A stretch of DNA of 46,047 nt from assembly GCA_032229885.1 (NCBI GenBank), contig JAVYAJ010000180.1, forward strand, positions 1 through 46,047, in the 5' to 3' direction. The notes beneath the pieces are model-generated. The model ran no database searches. It had not been told where the DNA came from and worked only from the letters and a program-made list of their open reading frames with translations. A program made the position numbers and the translations under genes. Origin of the DNA: Anammoximicrobium sp032229885. Lineage in GTDB: Bacteria; Planctomycetota; Planctomycetia; Pirellulales; Pirellulaceae. Below are positions 1-6,696 of the stretch, piece by piece. The stretch's first letter is position 1. Every line of letters begins with the position of its first letter.

Positions 1-372
1 CGGGCCAGTGCCCGCAACCCACGAGTCTGTTTGGCCGAAGGCCTCCGCTCACCGTAGCCTGGGGCAACGCCCCAGGGCGGACGCCGCGCGCGTGCCTCCT
101 TTGGCCGAAGGCCATATTCATCCGGGCCGCGGTGACACGTTGATGTTGGCCTTCGGCCAACACGGTTTCTGTCATCTCTGACTCCTGGGGCGTTGCCCCA
201 GGCTACGGTGGTGATGGCCTGCGGCCAACACGCCCCCTGTCGTCTGTGGCGCGCAACAGTCATTCCACCCCAACCCCACCTAACCCAGTCACGTGCCACT
301 AACCCACAAGTGTACTGTACACACCACTGTGCAAGAGGCGCACACGGTGCGCGCATGATACGAACTAAGACT
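1..372. repeat. non-coding block of palindromic intergenic repeats, left edge
   Basis: No convincing gene lies here. The block holds several short palindromes: GGCC-GAA-GGCC at 33-43 and 103-113, its mirror form at 146-160, and a variant at 214-224. A 19-bp palindrome built on CCTGGGGCAACGCCCCAGG sits at 58-76 and recurs as its reverse complement at 184-202. Positions 1-18, 201-246 and 308-364 match the right edge of the window in inverted orientation (18/18, about 42/46, and a long near-identical run). This looks like a family of genome-wide intergenic repeats rather than a mobile gene cassette, since no transposase accompanies it. Confidence 0.75.
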
Positions 373-795
373 TTAACACATCTGGAAGTTCCCGTCATTC
401 GCCACCGCATCCAGGCACTCATCCGCCGTCAAAATCCCAGGCAGCCGAAACCACTTGTCGTTGTGCCGCATGTAGGACAGCACGAACCTGCCACCGCCCA
501 CATGCTCCAGGCGGGCAAAACGGCTCTCGAACGACGGGGAGATCGCGTTGGGGCCAGGACAGGCGTAGGTCGCCCCGAAGTACAGGGCGCCGCCGATCCA
601 CTTGGTCCACACGTCGGTTATGTAATTGAAGCGTGCGTCTTCGGGCGGTGGCTGCACGTACCTGGGCTTCAACACGTCTTTGACCAACTTCGTGGCCTTG
701 GCGTCCAGATCAGACTTGATGCTGTCAGGCAGCGGGGCTTTGGCGTTCTCGGGTGTGGGTAACATCCAGTTTTTCGGCGACTTCTTCTTTGCCAT
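373..795 (-). CDS. hypothetical cytoplasmic protein, 140 aa
   Basis: I do not recognise the family. The protein starts with a lysine-rich stretch (MAKKKSPKNW), has no signal peptide or membrane segment, and its middle is rich in aromatic residues (positions about 58-75, including FNYITDVWTKW and YFGATYACPGP). The start ATG is preceded by an AGAGAG Shine-Dalgarno-like run about 8 nt upstream. It lies just downstream of the STAS gene on the same strand. If the STAS frameshift is corrected, only about 23 nt separate the two, so they probably form a two-gene operon. The overlap with the uncorrected STAS frame is the main oddity. Real gene likely, function unknown. Confidence 0.7.
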   Translation of the reverse strand: MAKKKSPKNWMLPTPENAKAPLPDSIKSDLDAKATKLVKDVLKPRYVQPPPEDARFNYITDVWTKWIGGALYFGATYACPGPNAISPSFESRFARLEHVGGGRFVLSYMRHNDKWFRLPGILTADECLDAVANDGNFQMC

Positions 796-1204
796 TAAAT
801 TGCTCTCTTGGAAAAAAGCTACGCGGGGCCGTTGTGCTGATCCATCCTCGCCACAGCGGCCAATGCCTCGGCGTCATCACGGTCGATGACAAAAACCCGT
901 TTAGTTGGGCGATACGGATGGGTTCTTCCATCCGTGGTTGCAGATTGGACAACCTCAACGCGATGCCCTTCGCCAGTGCTTGTTGCTGGATTCGGATCAA
1001 CATGTGGATGCCAGTGGCGCCAGAGTCGTCAACGGTTGCCAGATTCAGCACAACCGCTTTGGCGTCGCTGGTTTCAACGAGGTTGAACAGATCACGGCGA
1101 AGCTCGTAAATGGTCACTTCATCATACCACCGATTGGCGGCGAACCGAACGACCACCGCATTGCCGATCCTGTCGGCAAAAACGCCGCCGTGATATTCAG
1201 CCAT
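725..1204 (-). CDS. STAS-domain protein (anti-sigma factor antagonist-like), apparent frameshift near its end
   Basis: Residues 1 to about 104 read as a STAS domain: a beta strand around VVVRFAANRW, a hydrophobic strand AVVLNLATVDDSGATG with the DSG segment where the regulatory serine of SpoIIAA-like proteins sits, and a helix IHMLIRIQQQALAKG. Such proteins usually bind anti-sigma factors or partner kinases in the cytoplasm. After IAQLNGF the frame turns into low-quality sequence and overlaps the next gene by 71 nt. Adding one base in the five-A run at 891-895 (T-run on the coding strand) gives FFVIDRDDAEALAAVARMDQ and a TAG at 819-821, a natural STAS ending that clears the next gene. I infer a sequencing error or a recent frameshift. 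The upstream Shine-Dalgarno is weak. Confidence 0.72.
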   Translation of the reverse strand: MAEYHGGVFADRIGNAVVVRFAANRWYDEVTIYELRRDLFNLVETSDAKAVVLNLATVDDSGATGIHMLIRIQQQALAKGIALRLSNLQPRMEEPIRIAQLNGFLSSTVMTPRHWPLWRGWISTTAPRSFFPREQFNGKEEVAEKLDVTHTRERQSPAA

Positions 1205-1360
1205 TAACTATGCCCGGTCATCATCGGGGGTGCGAGGAGGCCGCGTTTGATGCCCCCAGGATAACCCAGGAATAAAGATCATACAAGATTCGACTCCCAG
1301 CACCCTCCCTCGAAATAAAATCATACGCCCCACTCTGTTTTCACACAATCGAGGACGACT

Positions 1361-1386
1361 TCAAAGCTGGCCCGCCCACCAGCCTA
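1361..1386 (-). terminator. possible weak hairpin terminator after the FKBP/beta-helix operon
   Basis: Just after the stop of the last operon gene, the minus strand can form a GCTGG/CCAGC stem (1379-1383 with 1366-1370) followed by TTTGAAG. The stem is short and the T-run poor, so this is only a candidate. Confidence 0.25.
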
Positions 1387-1767
1387 TTTCCGCATGGTGA
1401 CAGCCTTGGCTGCATCGGTACACAGCCTGCGTGGGTCAGGGGGCATACCAACTCGGCTCAAATCGAGACGGTCGGCATCCCAACAGGCCTGCACGGTGAT
1501 GTCGCCCGCAATTAACCCATCGGTGTGTTGGGCGCCGGCTTCATACAGCAGATCGAAGGCGGCGTCGGGCAAGTCGAACAATGTCCCGCAAAGTTCGGGG
1601 GCAAGATCAGCACCACGGCAAGCGTAGCCCCAATCCTCGACCTCGTTTACCCGCCCGCCGTCGTGAAAAACTGCGAACAATTGGGCCACTTCGACGTTGG
1701 TCCCCATGACGGTCGCCAGACGCAGGCCGTTTTTCCGTAGTGCGCGGTGAATTCTGATTTGCCGCAC
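1384..1767 (-). CDS. small HD-like protein, N-terminally shortened
   Basis: The conserved part reads NGLRLA ... LFAVFHD ... HTDG ... CWDADRLDLSRVG ... PDPRRL. It matches, from memory, a family of small HD-fold proteins of unknown function that usually begin with an H-x-x-HW motif just before NGL. Here that N-terminal motif appears reduced to RIHRALRKNGL, so the protein may be truncated. The HD pair (FHD) and HTDG remain. I chose a GTG start at 1767 because it overlaps the stop of the beta-helix gene by one base (TAGTG), which suggests translational coupling. An ATG at 1707 would discard the conserved NGLRLA. A longer in-frame extension to 2007 only runs antisense-style through the upstream gene and is not credible. 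Confidence 0.6.
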   Translation of the reverse strand: MRQIRIHRALRKNGLRLATVMGTNVEVAQLFAVFHDGGRVNEVEDWGYACRGADLAPELCGTLFDLPDAAFDLLYEAGAQHTDGLIAGDITVQACWDADRLDLSRVGMPPDPRRLCTDAAKAVTMRK

Positions 1768-3089
1768 TACGGCGCGACAAGATTCGGTTCGGCGACTGAG
1801 TTTGTCGCCTGGCCCAGATCGAACGTCGGCGTTCCGGCCGGCAGGCCACGGCCGTGGTCGGTTATCAAATTGTTCGTTACCAGCAACTGGGTGCACGTTC
1901 CGCGCGCTTCGACCGCGCGCGTCGTCAGCCCCGAGAACTGGTTTCCGTTGATGACGATCGCTGTGGCGTCTTCGAGCAGGATGCCCGCACAGACATCGCG
2001 CCGCCACGCGTTGGGCGCATCGATTCCGTCGGCCCGCTTCAGTTTGCCGTCGCCGATGTAACTATTGGTGAAATGGTTGCCCGTGATCGTGTGGCGTCCG
2101 GAATCGGGACCAACCCGGATCGCGAATTGGTGGACAAGCACAAAGTTGTTGCCGGCCACCGTACAGCCCCAGGCGCCGCGCAGATCGACGCCGCCGCCCA
2201 GATGATGGGCGATCGCGTTGCCGCTGATCGCGGTCCCATAACAACCGCGGTCCAGAACGACCGCTGTGCCCGCGCACTCTTCGATCATGTTGCTCGCGAT
2301 CACCGAACCATAGCTGTTCTCGACGACGACGCCATGACGCAGATGATCGTCCAGGTTGTTGCCGGTAAACGTCAGATTGTAGCCATCCACCAGGGTCAGC
2401 GCATCGAGATTTTCCTCGAACTGGTTGCTGCTGACGACGACGTCGTGACAGCCCAGCAGGTGCAGCCCCGAGCCGTTGTTGTAGGTCAAGTTGCAGCCGA
2501 TGACCCGCGGATTCTCTTCGCAACGGTCCAGCAGGATCCCGTGGCCGCCCTGGCGATCGACTGACAGGTTGCGCAAAATCAACTCTTGGACCCCGACAGC
2601 CTGGATGCCCGGGCCGCCTGCGGGATTCCCCGTGATCCGCAGATTGCACACCTCGACGCGCCACAGCCGTGCGCGAGGATTGCCGTCCAGCGCGTCCGGC
2701 CGAATCAGCAGCGCCGGCTGGCCGTCCTGACTGACGTTGTGCAACTGTGTCGCCGTGCCGCAGCCCTCGATGCGCGTGTCGCCGCTGCGCACGACCAGCG
2801 GCTTGTCGATCTCGTACACGCCCGGCCCAATGTGCACGACGCCGCCACTGGCAGGCAGGGCCGCGATCGCCGCGTACAACGACGGCGCGTCGGTCGCCCG
2901 CAGCGTCACGGCCGACGGCAACGGAGCGTCCGGCGACAGGCCGTCGTCCAGCGGCGTCGGTGGGGGCGCGGGCGGAGGCGGCTGCTCGTGCTGCGTGATC
3001 TGCGCCAGCAGCGCCACCGATCCTGTTAAGACAAGCGCTGCCGCGATGACTCGGACGGGCGGAAAACACGAACGCACGAGGCGCGTCAT
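1767..3089 (-). CDS. secreted right-handed parallel beta-helix protein, 440 aa
   Basis: Residues 1-30 form a signal peptide (charged MTRLVRSC, then a long hydrophobic core). A proline-rich linker follows at about 36-46. From about 60 to 430 the chain is made of short repeated rungs rich in N, G and V, such as VVVSSNQFEENLDALTL and LTFTGNNLDDHLRHGV, the pattern of PbH1/pectate-lyase-like beta-helices (NosD-like). Early GGVVHIGPGVYEIDKPL is typical of the N-terminal cap. Such proteins bind or cleave polysaccharides, but no catalytic residues can be assigned. The ATG overlaps the preceding gene's TGA (ATGA) and has a strong AAGGAG site. It is third in the FKBP operon, so the isomerase may help fold it outside the cytoplasm (inference). 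Confidence 0.85.
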   Translation of the reverse strand: MTRLVRSCFPPVRVIAAALVLTGSVALLAQITQHEQPPPPAPPPTPLDDGLSPDAPLPSAVTLRATDAPSLYAAIAALPASGGVVHIGPGVYEIDKPLVVRSGDTRIEGCGTATQLHNVSQDGQPALLIRPDALDGNPRARLWRVEVCNLRITGNPAGGPGIQAVGVQELILRNLSVDRQGGHGILLDRCEENPRVIGCNLTYNNGSGLHLLGCHDVVVSSNQFEENLDALTLVDGYNLTFTGNNLDDHLRHGVVVENSYGSVIASNMIEECAGTAVVLDRGCYGTAISGNAIAHHLGGGVDLRGAWGCTVAGNNFVLVHQFAIRVGPDSGRHTITGNHFTNSYIGDGKLKRADGIDAPNAWRRDVCAGILLEDATAIVINGNQFSGLTTRAVEARGTCTQLLVTNNLITDHGRGLPAGTPTFDLGQATNSVAEPNLVAP

Positions 3090-3421
3090 GGCTTTCTCCT
3101 TGGCTTGCGCTTGTTGCGTGCGGTGGACTTGCGCGACGGCGGTGCGACGGGCAAGCCCGTGCCAGCGGCCTCGAGCGACGAGCCCGCCGCGGGCGTCTTT
3201 ATCGCATCACCGGGACGCGGCGTTGCGGCGTCCGGCGAGAACACATTCTCGAAGAAAATCCCCGCGCTGTCCTGCGGCGTAAAACGAGGCAGCGTCGCGC
3301 GGCGAAAACGCTTGACGACCGGCGCTTCGTCCGGCGCCGCCAGCCCGGGCGACGCACAGCATAGACCGACCGCGACCAGCGTCACCAACGCGACCGGCGC
3401 CGTCAACGCGATCCGCGCCAT
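3086..3421 (-). CDS. small secreted protein, 111 aa, basic C-terminus
   Basis: Not a recognised family. Residues 1-29 form a clear signal peptide (MARIALTAPVALVTLVAVGL, cleavage near LAAP). The mature part contains FRRATLPRFTPQDSAGIFFENVF, then a low-complexity Pro/Ala stretch, and ends in a very basic tail (RKSTARNKRKPRRKP) that could bind nucleic acid or anionic polymer. The start is chosen because its ATG shares one base with the TGA of the FKBP gene, whereas a longer frame would begin inside that gene. Its own TGA overlaps the next ATG by four bases. Translation of the three genes is therefore probably coupled. Confidence 0.6.
   Translation of the reverse strand: MARIALTAPVALVTLVAVGLCCASPGLAAPDEAPVVKRFRRATLPRFTPQDSAGIFFENVFSPDAATPRPGDAIKTPAAGSSLEAAGTGLPVAPPSRKSTARNKRKPRRKP
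3096..3101 (-). promoter_or_regulatory. ribosome binding site AAGGAG fixing the beta-helix start
   Basis: On the minus strand AAGGAG lies 6 nt before the ATG at 3089, inside the end of the preceding gene. It supports the chosen start and independent initiation despite the ATGA overlap. Confidence 0.6.
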
Positions 3422-4131
3422 CACTGGATTCCCAGCAGCTCGACCTCGAACACCAAAACCGAGTGCGGGCCGATCACGTCGCCAGCCCCCGCGGCGCCGT
3501 AGGCCAGTTCGGACGGCACGAAGATTCGCCACTTGTCTCCGGTGTGCATCAGTTGCAGAGCTTCGGTCCACCCGGGAATCACCTGGTTGACGCGAAACGT
3601 GGCCGGCTGGCCTCGCCGAACCGAGCTGTCGAACACCTGGCCGTTGATCAACTTGCCTTCGTAGTGCACGCGCACCGAATCCGTGGCCTTGGGCGACGCG
3701 CCTTGGCCGGCCTTGATCACTTCGTACTGCAGACCACTGGCCGTCGTCCGCACGCCCGGCTTTTTGCCATTCGTCTGCAGGAACGCCTGTCCCTCGCGTT
3801 TGCTCTGCTCGCCGCTGGCCGCCGCCCGTTGTTCGTGCGCAGCCTGGACCGCGCGGTTGAACGCCTCGAAGGCCGTCTGCAGTTGTTCGTCGGTATAGCG
3901 CGCCTGCTGACCCTGCAACGCGTCCTTGAGGCCCTGAACCAGCAGGTCGACGTTGACGGTGATGCCCTGCGATTTAAAGTTGTCGCCGATCTGCTGGCCG
4001 ATGCCATAGCTCGCGACATCGGTAACGGTCTTGGCGTCCATTGCGGGAGGTGCTTTCGTGGCGGGAGTTTCGGCAGCCCCCAGCGCAGACGCGGCGAGCA
4101 GCAGCACGGCGAGCGGAGCAAACAACTTCAT
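3421..4131 (-). CDS. FKBP-type peptidyl-prolyl isomerase, Mip/FkpA-like, exported
   Basis: Residues 1-20 are a signal peptide. About 35-125 form the helical FKBP_N dimerisation region (SYGIGQQIGDNFKSQGI, then helices through QSKREGQAFLQTNGKKPG). About 130-236 form the FKBP fold with the usual active-site residues visible: Y in VHYEGKLING, FD in VFDSS, VIPGW, and the aromatic in LAYGAAG. It catalyses cis-trans isomerisation of Xaa-Pro bonds in exported proteins. Length (236 aa) fits the Mip/FkpA family. It is first in a four-gene operon whose members overlap by one to four bases, followed by two secreted proteins that could be its clients. The divergent glycosyltransferase begins 245 bp away. 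Confidence 0.93.
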   Translation of the reverse strand: MKLFAPLAVLLLAASALGAAETPATKAPPAMDAKTVTDVASYGIGQQIGDNFKSQGITVNVDLLVQGLKDALQGQQARYTDEQLQTAFEAFNRAVQAAHEQRAAASGEQSKREGQAFLQTNGKKPGVRTTASGLQYEVIKAGQGASPKATDSVRVHYEGKLINGQVFDSSVRRGQPATFRVNQVIPGWTEALQLMHTGDKWRIFVPSELAYGAAGAGDVIGPHSVLVFEVELLGIQ

Positions 4132-4376
4132 GGAACCGATCTTTCTGGGGCTGGTCCTTCTCGAAGACGCAGAGGCGATCGTTCATCGACCGTCGCCGTT
4201 TGGCACGGCGTGGTCGCGCGGGGATCCTGGCCGCGCGCACGGCCATGCGGTATTGTGGCCGTTCGGCGCCCGGCTTGCCAAGAGGGGTTCCGTCGCGAAA
4301 ACGGGCGAGCCGCGCGACGACCGTGCTCGCGCAACGCGTGCGGCGGGCCAGGTTTTTCCCACGAGAGCCACGAGCC

Positions 4377-5510
4377 ATGACGACCGAGCCCATTCAACTT
4401 GCCCTGGTGATCACCGAGTTGCGGATCGGCGGCGCCGAACGGTGCCTGGCTCGAATCGCGGCCGATTTGGATCGCGCCCGGTTTTCGCCCGTCGTGTATT
4501 CGCTGGCCGCGCGGCCCAGCGCGCCGCACGACGGACTCGTCCGCCAACTGGACGAAGCGTCGGTCCCCACACGATTCATCGGCGTTCGCGCGTGGTGGCA
4601 GATCGGGACCGCGGTTCGTAGCCTGCGGCGTCTGTTGGCGGCCCAGCGCCCGCAGATCGTGCAGACCTTCCTCTATCACGCGAACGTCGTGGGCGCGCTG
4701 GCCGTGGGCCGTTCGTCCGACTGTCGGTTGGTCCAGGGCATGCGGGTGGCCGATCCGTCCCGGCTGCGGCAGATCATCGAGCGGCGCAGCGCCAAGCGAG
4801 CGGCGCGAGTCGTCTGTGTCAGCCGGTCGGTGGCCGCGTTCTACGCGACGCGACTGGGCGTGCCCCGAGAAAAACTCGTCGTGATTCCCAACGGAATCGA
4901 CATGGCGGCCTACCGCGAGGCGTCCCCGATCGACCTGCCGGAACTGAGAGTGTCGCCCGGCCGTCGAGCGATCGTCTGCGTCGGCCGGCTGCACCCGCAG
5001 AAGGGGTTAGACTGGCTGCTGCGCTGTGCCGCGACGCTGTTCTCGCGGCTGCCCGAGCACGACTTGCTGCTGGTCGGCGAAGGCCCGCAGCGGGCGCAGC
5101 TCGAAGCGTGCGTCGCGGCGACGGGGCTGCAAGGCCGAGTCCATCTGGTCGGATGGCGTCCTGATGTGCCGCGGATTCTCGCGGCGGCAGACCTGCTGGT
5201 CCTGCCCTCGCGTTGGGAAGGGATGCCCAACGTCGTGCTCGAAGCCATGGCGGCGGGACTGCCGGTCGTAGCCACGCGCGTCGAGGGCATAGACGAATTG
5301 CTCGGCCCGCTGGCGGCGCCGCAATGCGTCGCTCTCGGCGACACCGACGCGCTTGTCGGCCAGATCGCGCAACTGGCAACCGATCGCGCCCGCGCGTCCG
5401 AACTGGGCCGCGCCAACCAGCAACGCGCCGCCGCCCACTTCTCTCGCCAAGCCATGCTGAGCGCGTACGCCGATCTCTACGAGTCGCTGGCGGCGGATCG
5501 AACGCGTTAG
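4377..5510 (+). CDS. GT4-family glycosyltransferase, 377 aa
   Basis: The N-terminal Rossmann half begins LALVITELRIGGAERCLARIA, the typical GT-B start for glycosyltransferases acting on lipid- or glycan-linked acceptors. The C-terminal half carries CVGRLHPQKGLDWLL and the donor-site EX7E motif in PSRWEGMPNVVLEAMAAG, both hallmarks of GT4. It probably transfers a sugar from a nucleotide donor at the cytoplasmic face of the membrane. An open frame extends back to 4041, but that part runs antisense to the FKBP gene; the ATG at 4377 places the conserved ITELRIGGAE motif near residue 11, as expected. No neighbouring glycan genes identify the acceptor. Confidence 0.9.
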   Translation: MTTEPIQLALVITELRIGGAERCLARIAADLDRARFSPVVYSLAARPSAPHDGLVRQLDEASVPTRFIGVRAWWQIGTAVRSLRRLLAAQRPQIVQTFLYHANVVGALAVGRSSDCRLVQGMRVADPSRLRQIIERRSAKRAARVVCVSRSVAAFYATRLGVPREKLVVIPNGIDMAAYREASPIDLPELRVSPGRRAIVCVGRLHPQKGLDWLLRCAATLFSRLPEHDLLLVGEGPQRAQLEACVAATGLQGRVHLVGWRPDVPRILAAADLLVLPSRWEGMPNVVLEAMAAGLPVVATRVEGIDELLGPLAAPQCVALGDTDALVGQIAQLATDRARASELGRANQQRAAAHFSRQAMLSAYADLYESLAADRTR

Positions 5511-5571
5511 ATCCCCCGCCCCGCGACTCGCGGACACGCAGGCCGAGCATTCACGACAAGGCTCCTCGTGG

Positions 5572-5590
5572 CAGCGGCTTTCGGCCGCTG
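5572..5590. terminator. stem-loop 60 bp after the glycosyltransferase gene
   Basis: CAGCGGC (5572-5578) pairs perfectly with GCCGCTG (5584-5590) around a TTTCG loop. There is no T-tract after it, so it may be a weak terminator or simply one of the intergenic palindromes. Confidence 0.3.
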
Positions 5591-5760
5591 ATGATCTGGG
5601 GCGCTAAGGATCGTTCGATCATTTAGTATCCGATCGTTTACGGGGAAGACGTGGCGATTTGTCGTCGTTCACGGTTTGTCACGCCAGCCTAATGGCGACA
5701 ACCTGCGGTGCAGAACAAGCGAGCCTTGGAGAACGGCCACCGAGAATTAAAGCGGGAGGG

Positions 5761-5811
5761 CTAGCGCCCCGCGGCTGATCGGCCAAACGCACACCAGCCG
5801 CAACGCGCTAG
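5761..5811. repeat. REP-like inverted repeat
   Basis: Arm 5761-5777 (CTAGCGCCCCGCGGCTG) pairs with arm 5795-5811 (CAGCCGCAACGCGCTAG), 15 of 17 positions complementary, with a 17-nt spacer. It resembles scattered extragenic palindromes and encodes nothing evident. Confidence 0.6.
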
Positions 5812-5889
5812 TGTCCGACCCTGAGCTCTACTCTTCGCTGAAGCGTAAAATCTGGGTAAAGACAAGGGCTAATGTCCCGCGGCTGCTGG

Positions 5890-5979
5890 CCCCAGGCCTC
5901 GCGCGCGGGGATATGCGGAGAACTCTGTGCGGACGAGCTACCAGTAGAACCCCCAGGCCTCGCGCGCGGGGAAATGCGG
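5890..5979. repeat. two 29-bp direct repeats
   Basis: The 29-bp segments at 5890-5918 and 5951-5979, starting CCCCAGGCCTCGCGCGCGG, differ at one base and are spaced 61 bp start to start. Confidence 0.75.
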
Positions 5980-6345
5980 CCGCTTCTGCGTGATTCTGCG
6001 TTTTCCGCGGCCTCAACCCCCGCGTCGGAGGGAAGAACAAAAAGGATCTGCGGCGGGATGTTGCAGCCACGGCGGTTCTCGCGTGGGGGAGCGGCTGATG
6101 AATAGGGTATGTGGATGCCGAACGCCGTAGTGTCTGGTCTTTGATTAGGGGCGCAGGCGGTCGTGTGGGGAACCGAGTGTCGGTCCGCTGCGTCAAAGGC
6201 GGTTGGGTTGGCGCGCCCGCGTCGCGCGCCGCGGATAGTGGCTGGGCAGCGTCCGGCGAATCGGCATCTTCGGAGCCCGCGCCGAGGCTGGTTGTGGTCG
6301 GCCTGTTCGTCCAGACGCGCGCATGGTCGCAGGGCGGATGAACGG

Positions 6346-6351
6346 TATAAT
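6346..6351 (+). promoter_or_regulatory. candidate -10 hexamer TATAAT
   Basis: A perfect TATAAT in very GC-rich surroundings, 346 bp before the giant gene start. No good -35 was found, so the call rests on the hexamer alone. Confidence 0.25.
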
Positions 6352-6396
6352 CCGACCACGGGCGCGCGGTTTTTGGGGGCGTCGCGGGCGCCGCGG

Positions 6397-6480
6397 GCGT
6401 CGGTCCGCGGGCGTCGGTCCGCGGGCGTCGGTCCGCGGGCGTCGGTCCGCGGGCGTCGGTCCGCGGGCGTCGGTCCGCGG
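6397..6480. repeat. six perfect 14-bp tandem repeats
   Basis: The unit GCGTCGGTCCGCGG occurs six times without a mismatch (6 x 14 = 84 bp). It lies 216 bp before the start of the giant surface protein gene and just before a second TATAAT. Perfect identity suggests recent slippage expansion. Confidence 0.9.
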
Positions 6481-6509
6481 GCGAAAGCGCGTGGATTAGC
6501 GGCTGAGAC

Positions 6510-6515
6510 TATAAT
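6510..6515 (+). promoter_or_regulatory. candidate -10 hexamer TATAAT before the giant gene
   Basis: A second perfect TATAAT, 29 bp after the 14-bp repeat array and about 180 bp before the giant gene. The -35 position does not match TTGACA. If active, the 5' leader would be about 175 nt. Confidence 0.3.
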
Positions 6516-6696
6516 GCACGTTTTACATCATGGCCGCGCAGCGCCGTCACCTGGACTGTGTATATTGCCTATATTTGTCTAATGCAAGCTGCCGATGCTG
6601 CTGTTACGGCCCACCGTACTGCGCTGGCGGTATGCGGGTTCGTTTTTGGAATAAGCTATCGATCCTCACCGAGCGGGTCATACAAGGGGTTGGTTC

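Larger units (their letters stand above)
5511..6696. other. 1.2-kb non-coding region upstream of the giant gene
   Basis: No open frame here has protein-like composition; those present are Arg/Pro/Ala-rich shadows of GC-rich repeats. The region holds a CAGCGGC/GCCGCTG hairpin (5572-5590), a longer inverted repeat (5761-5811), a pair of 29-bp direct repeats, six 14-bp tandem repeats, and two AT-rich hexamers that could be -10 boxes. Its last 180 bp become less GC-rich toward the gene start. Confidence 0.65.

Noticed and set aside
193..762. 189-codon plus-strand open frame at the left edge
   Set aside because: Lies opposite the better-supported minus-strand gene and begins inside palindromic repeats; no protein-like pattern.
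1768..2007. Extension of the HD-like gene upstream of 1767
   Set aside because: It overlaps the beta-helix gene in another frame and has shadow-type composition.
4041..4376. N-terminal extension of the glycosyltransferase
   Set aside because: It runs antisense through the FKBP gene and would place the GT-B start motif more than 110 residues in.
5808..6359. Open frames in the 1.2-kb spacer
   Set aside because: Arg/Pro/Ser-rich, interrupted by direct repeats, no start signals or domains.
6397..6480. CRISPR array
   Set aside because: Units are head-to-tail without spacers; a simple tandem repeat. The 15-bp array at 37247 is likewise coding and spacerless.
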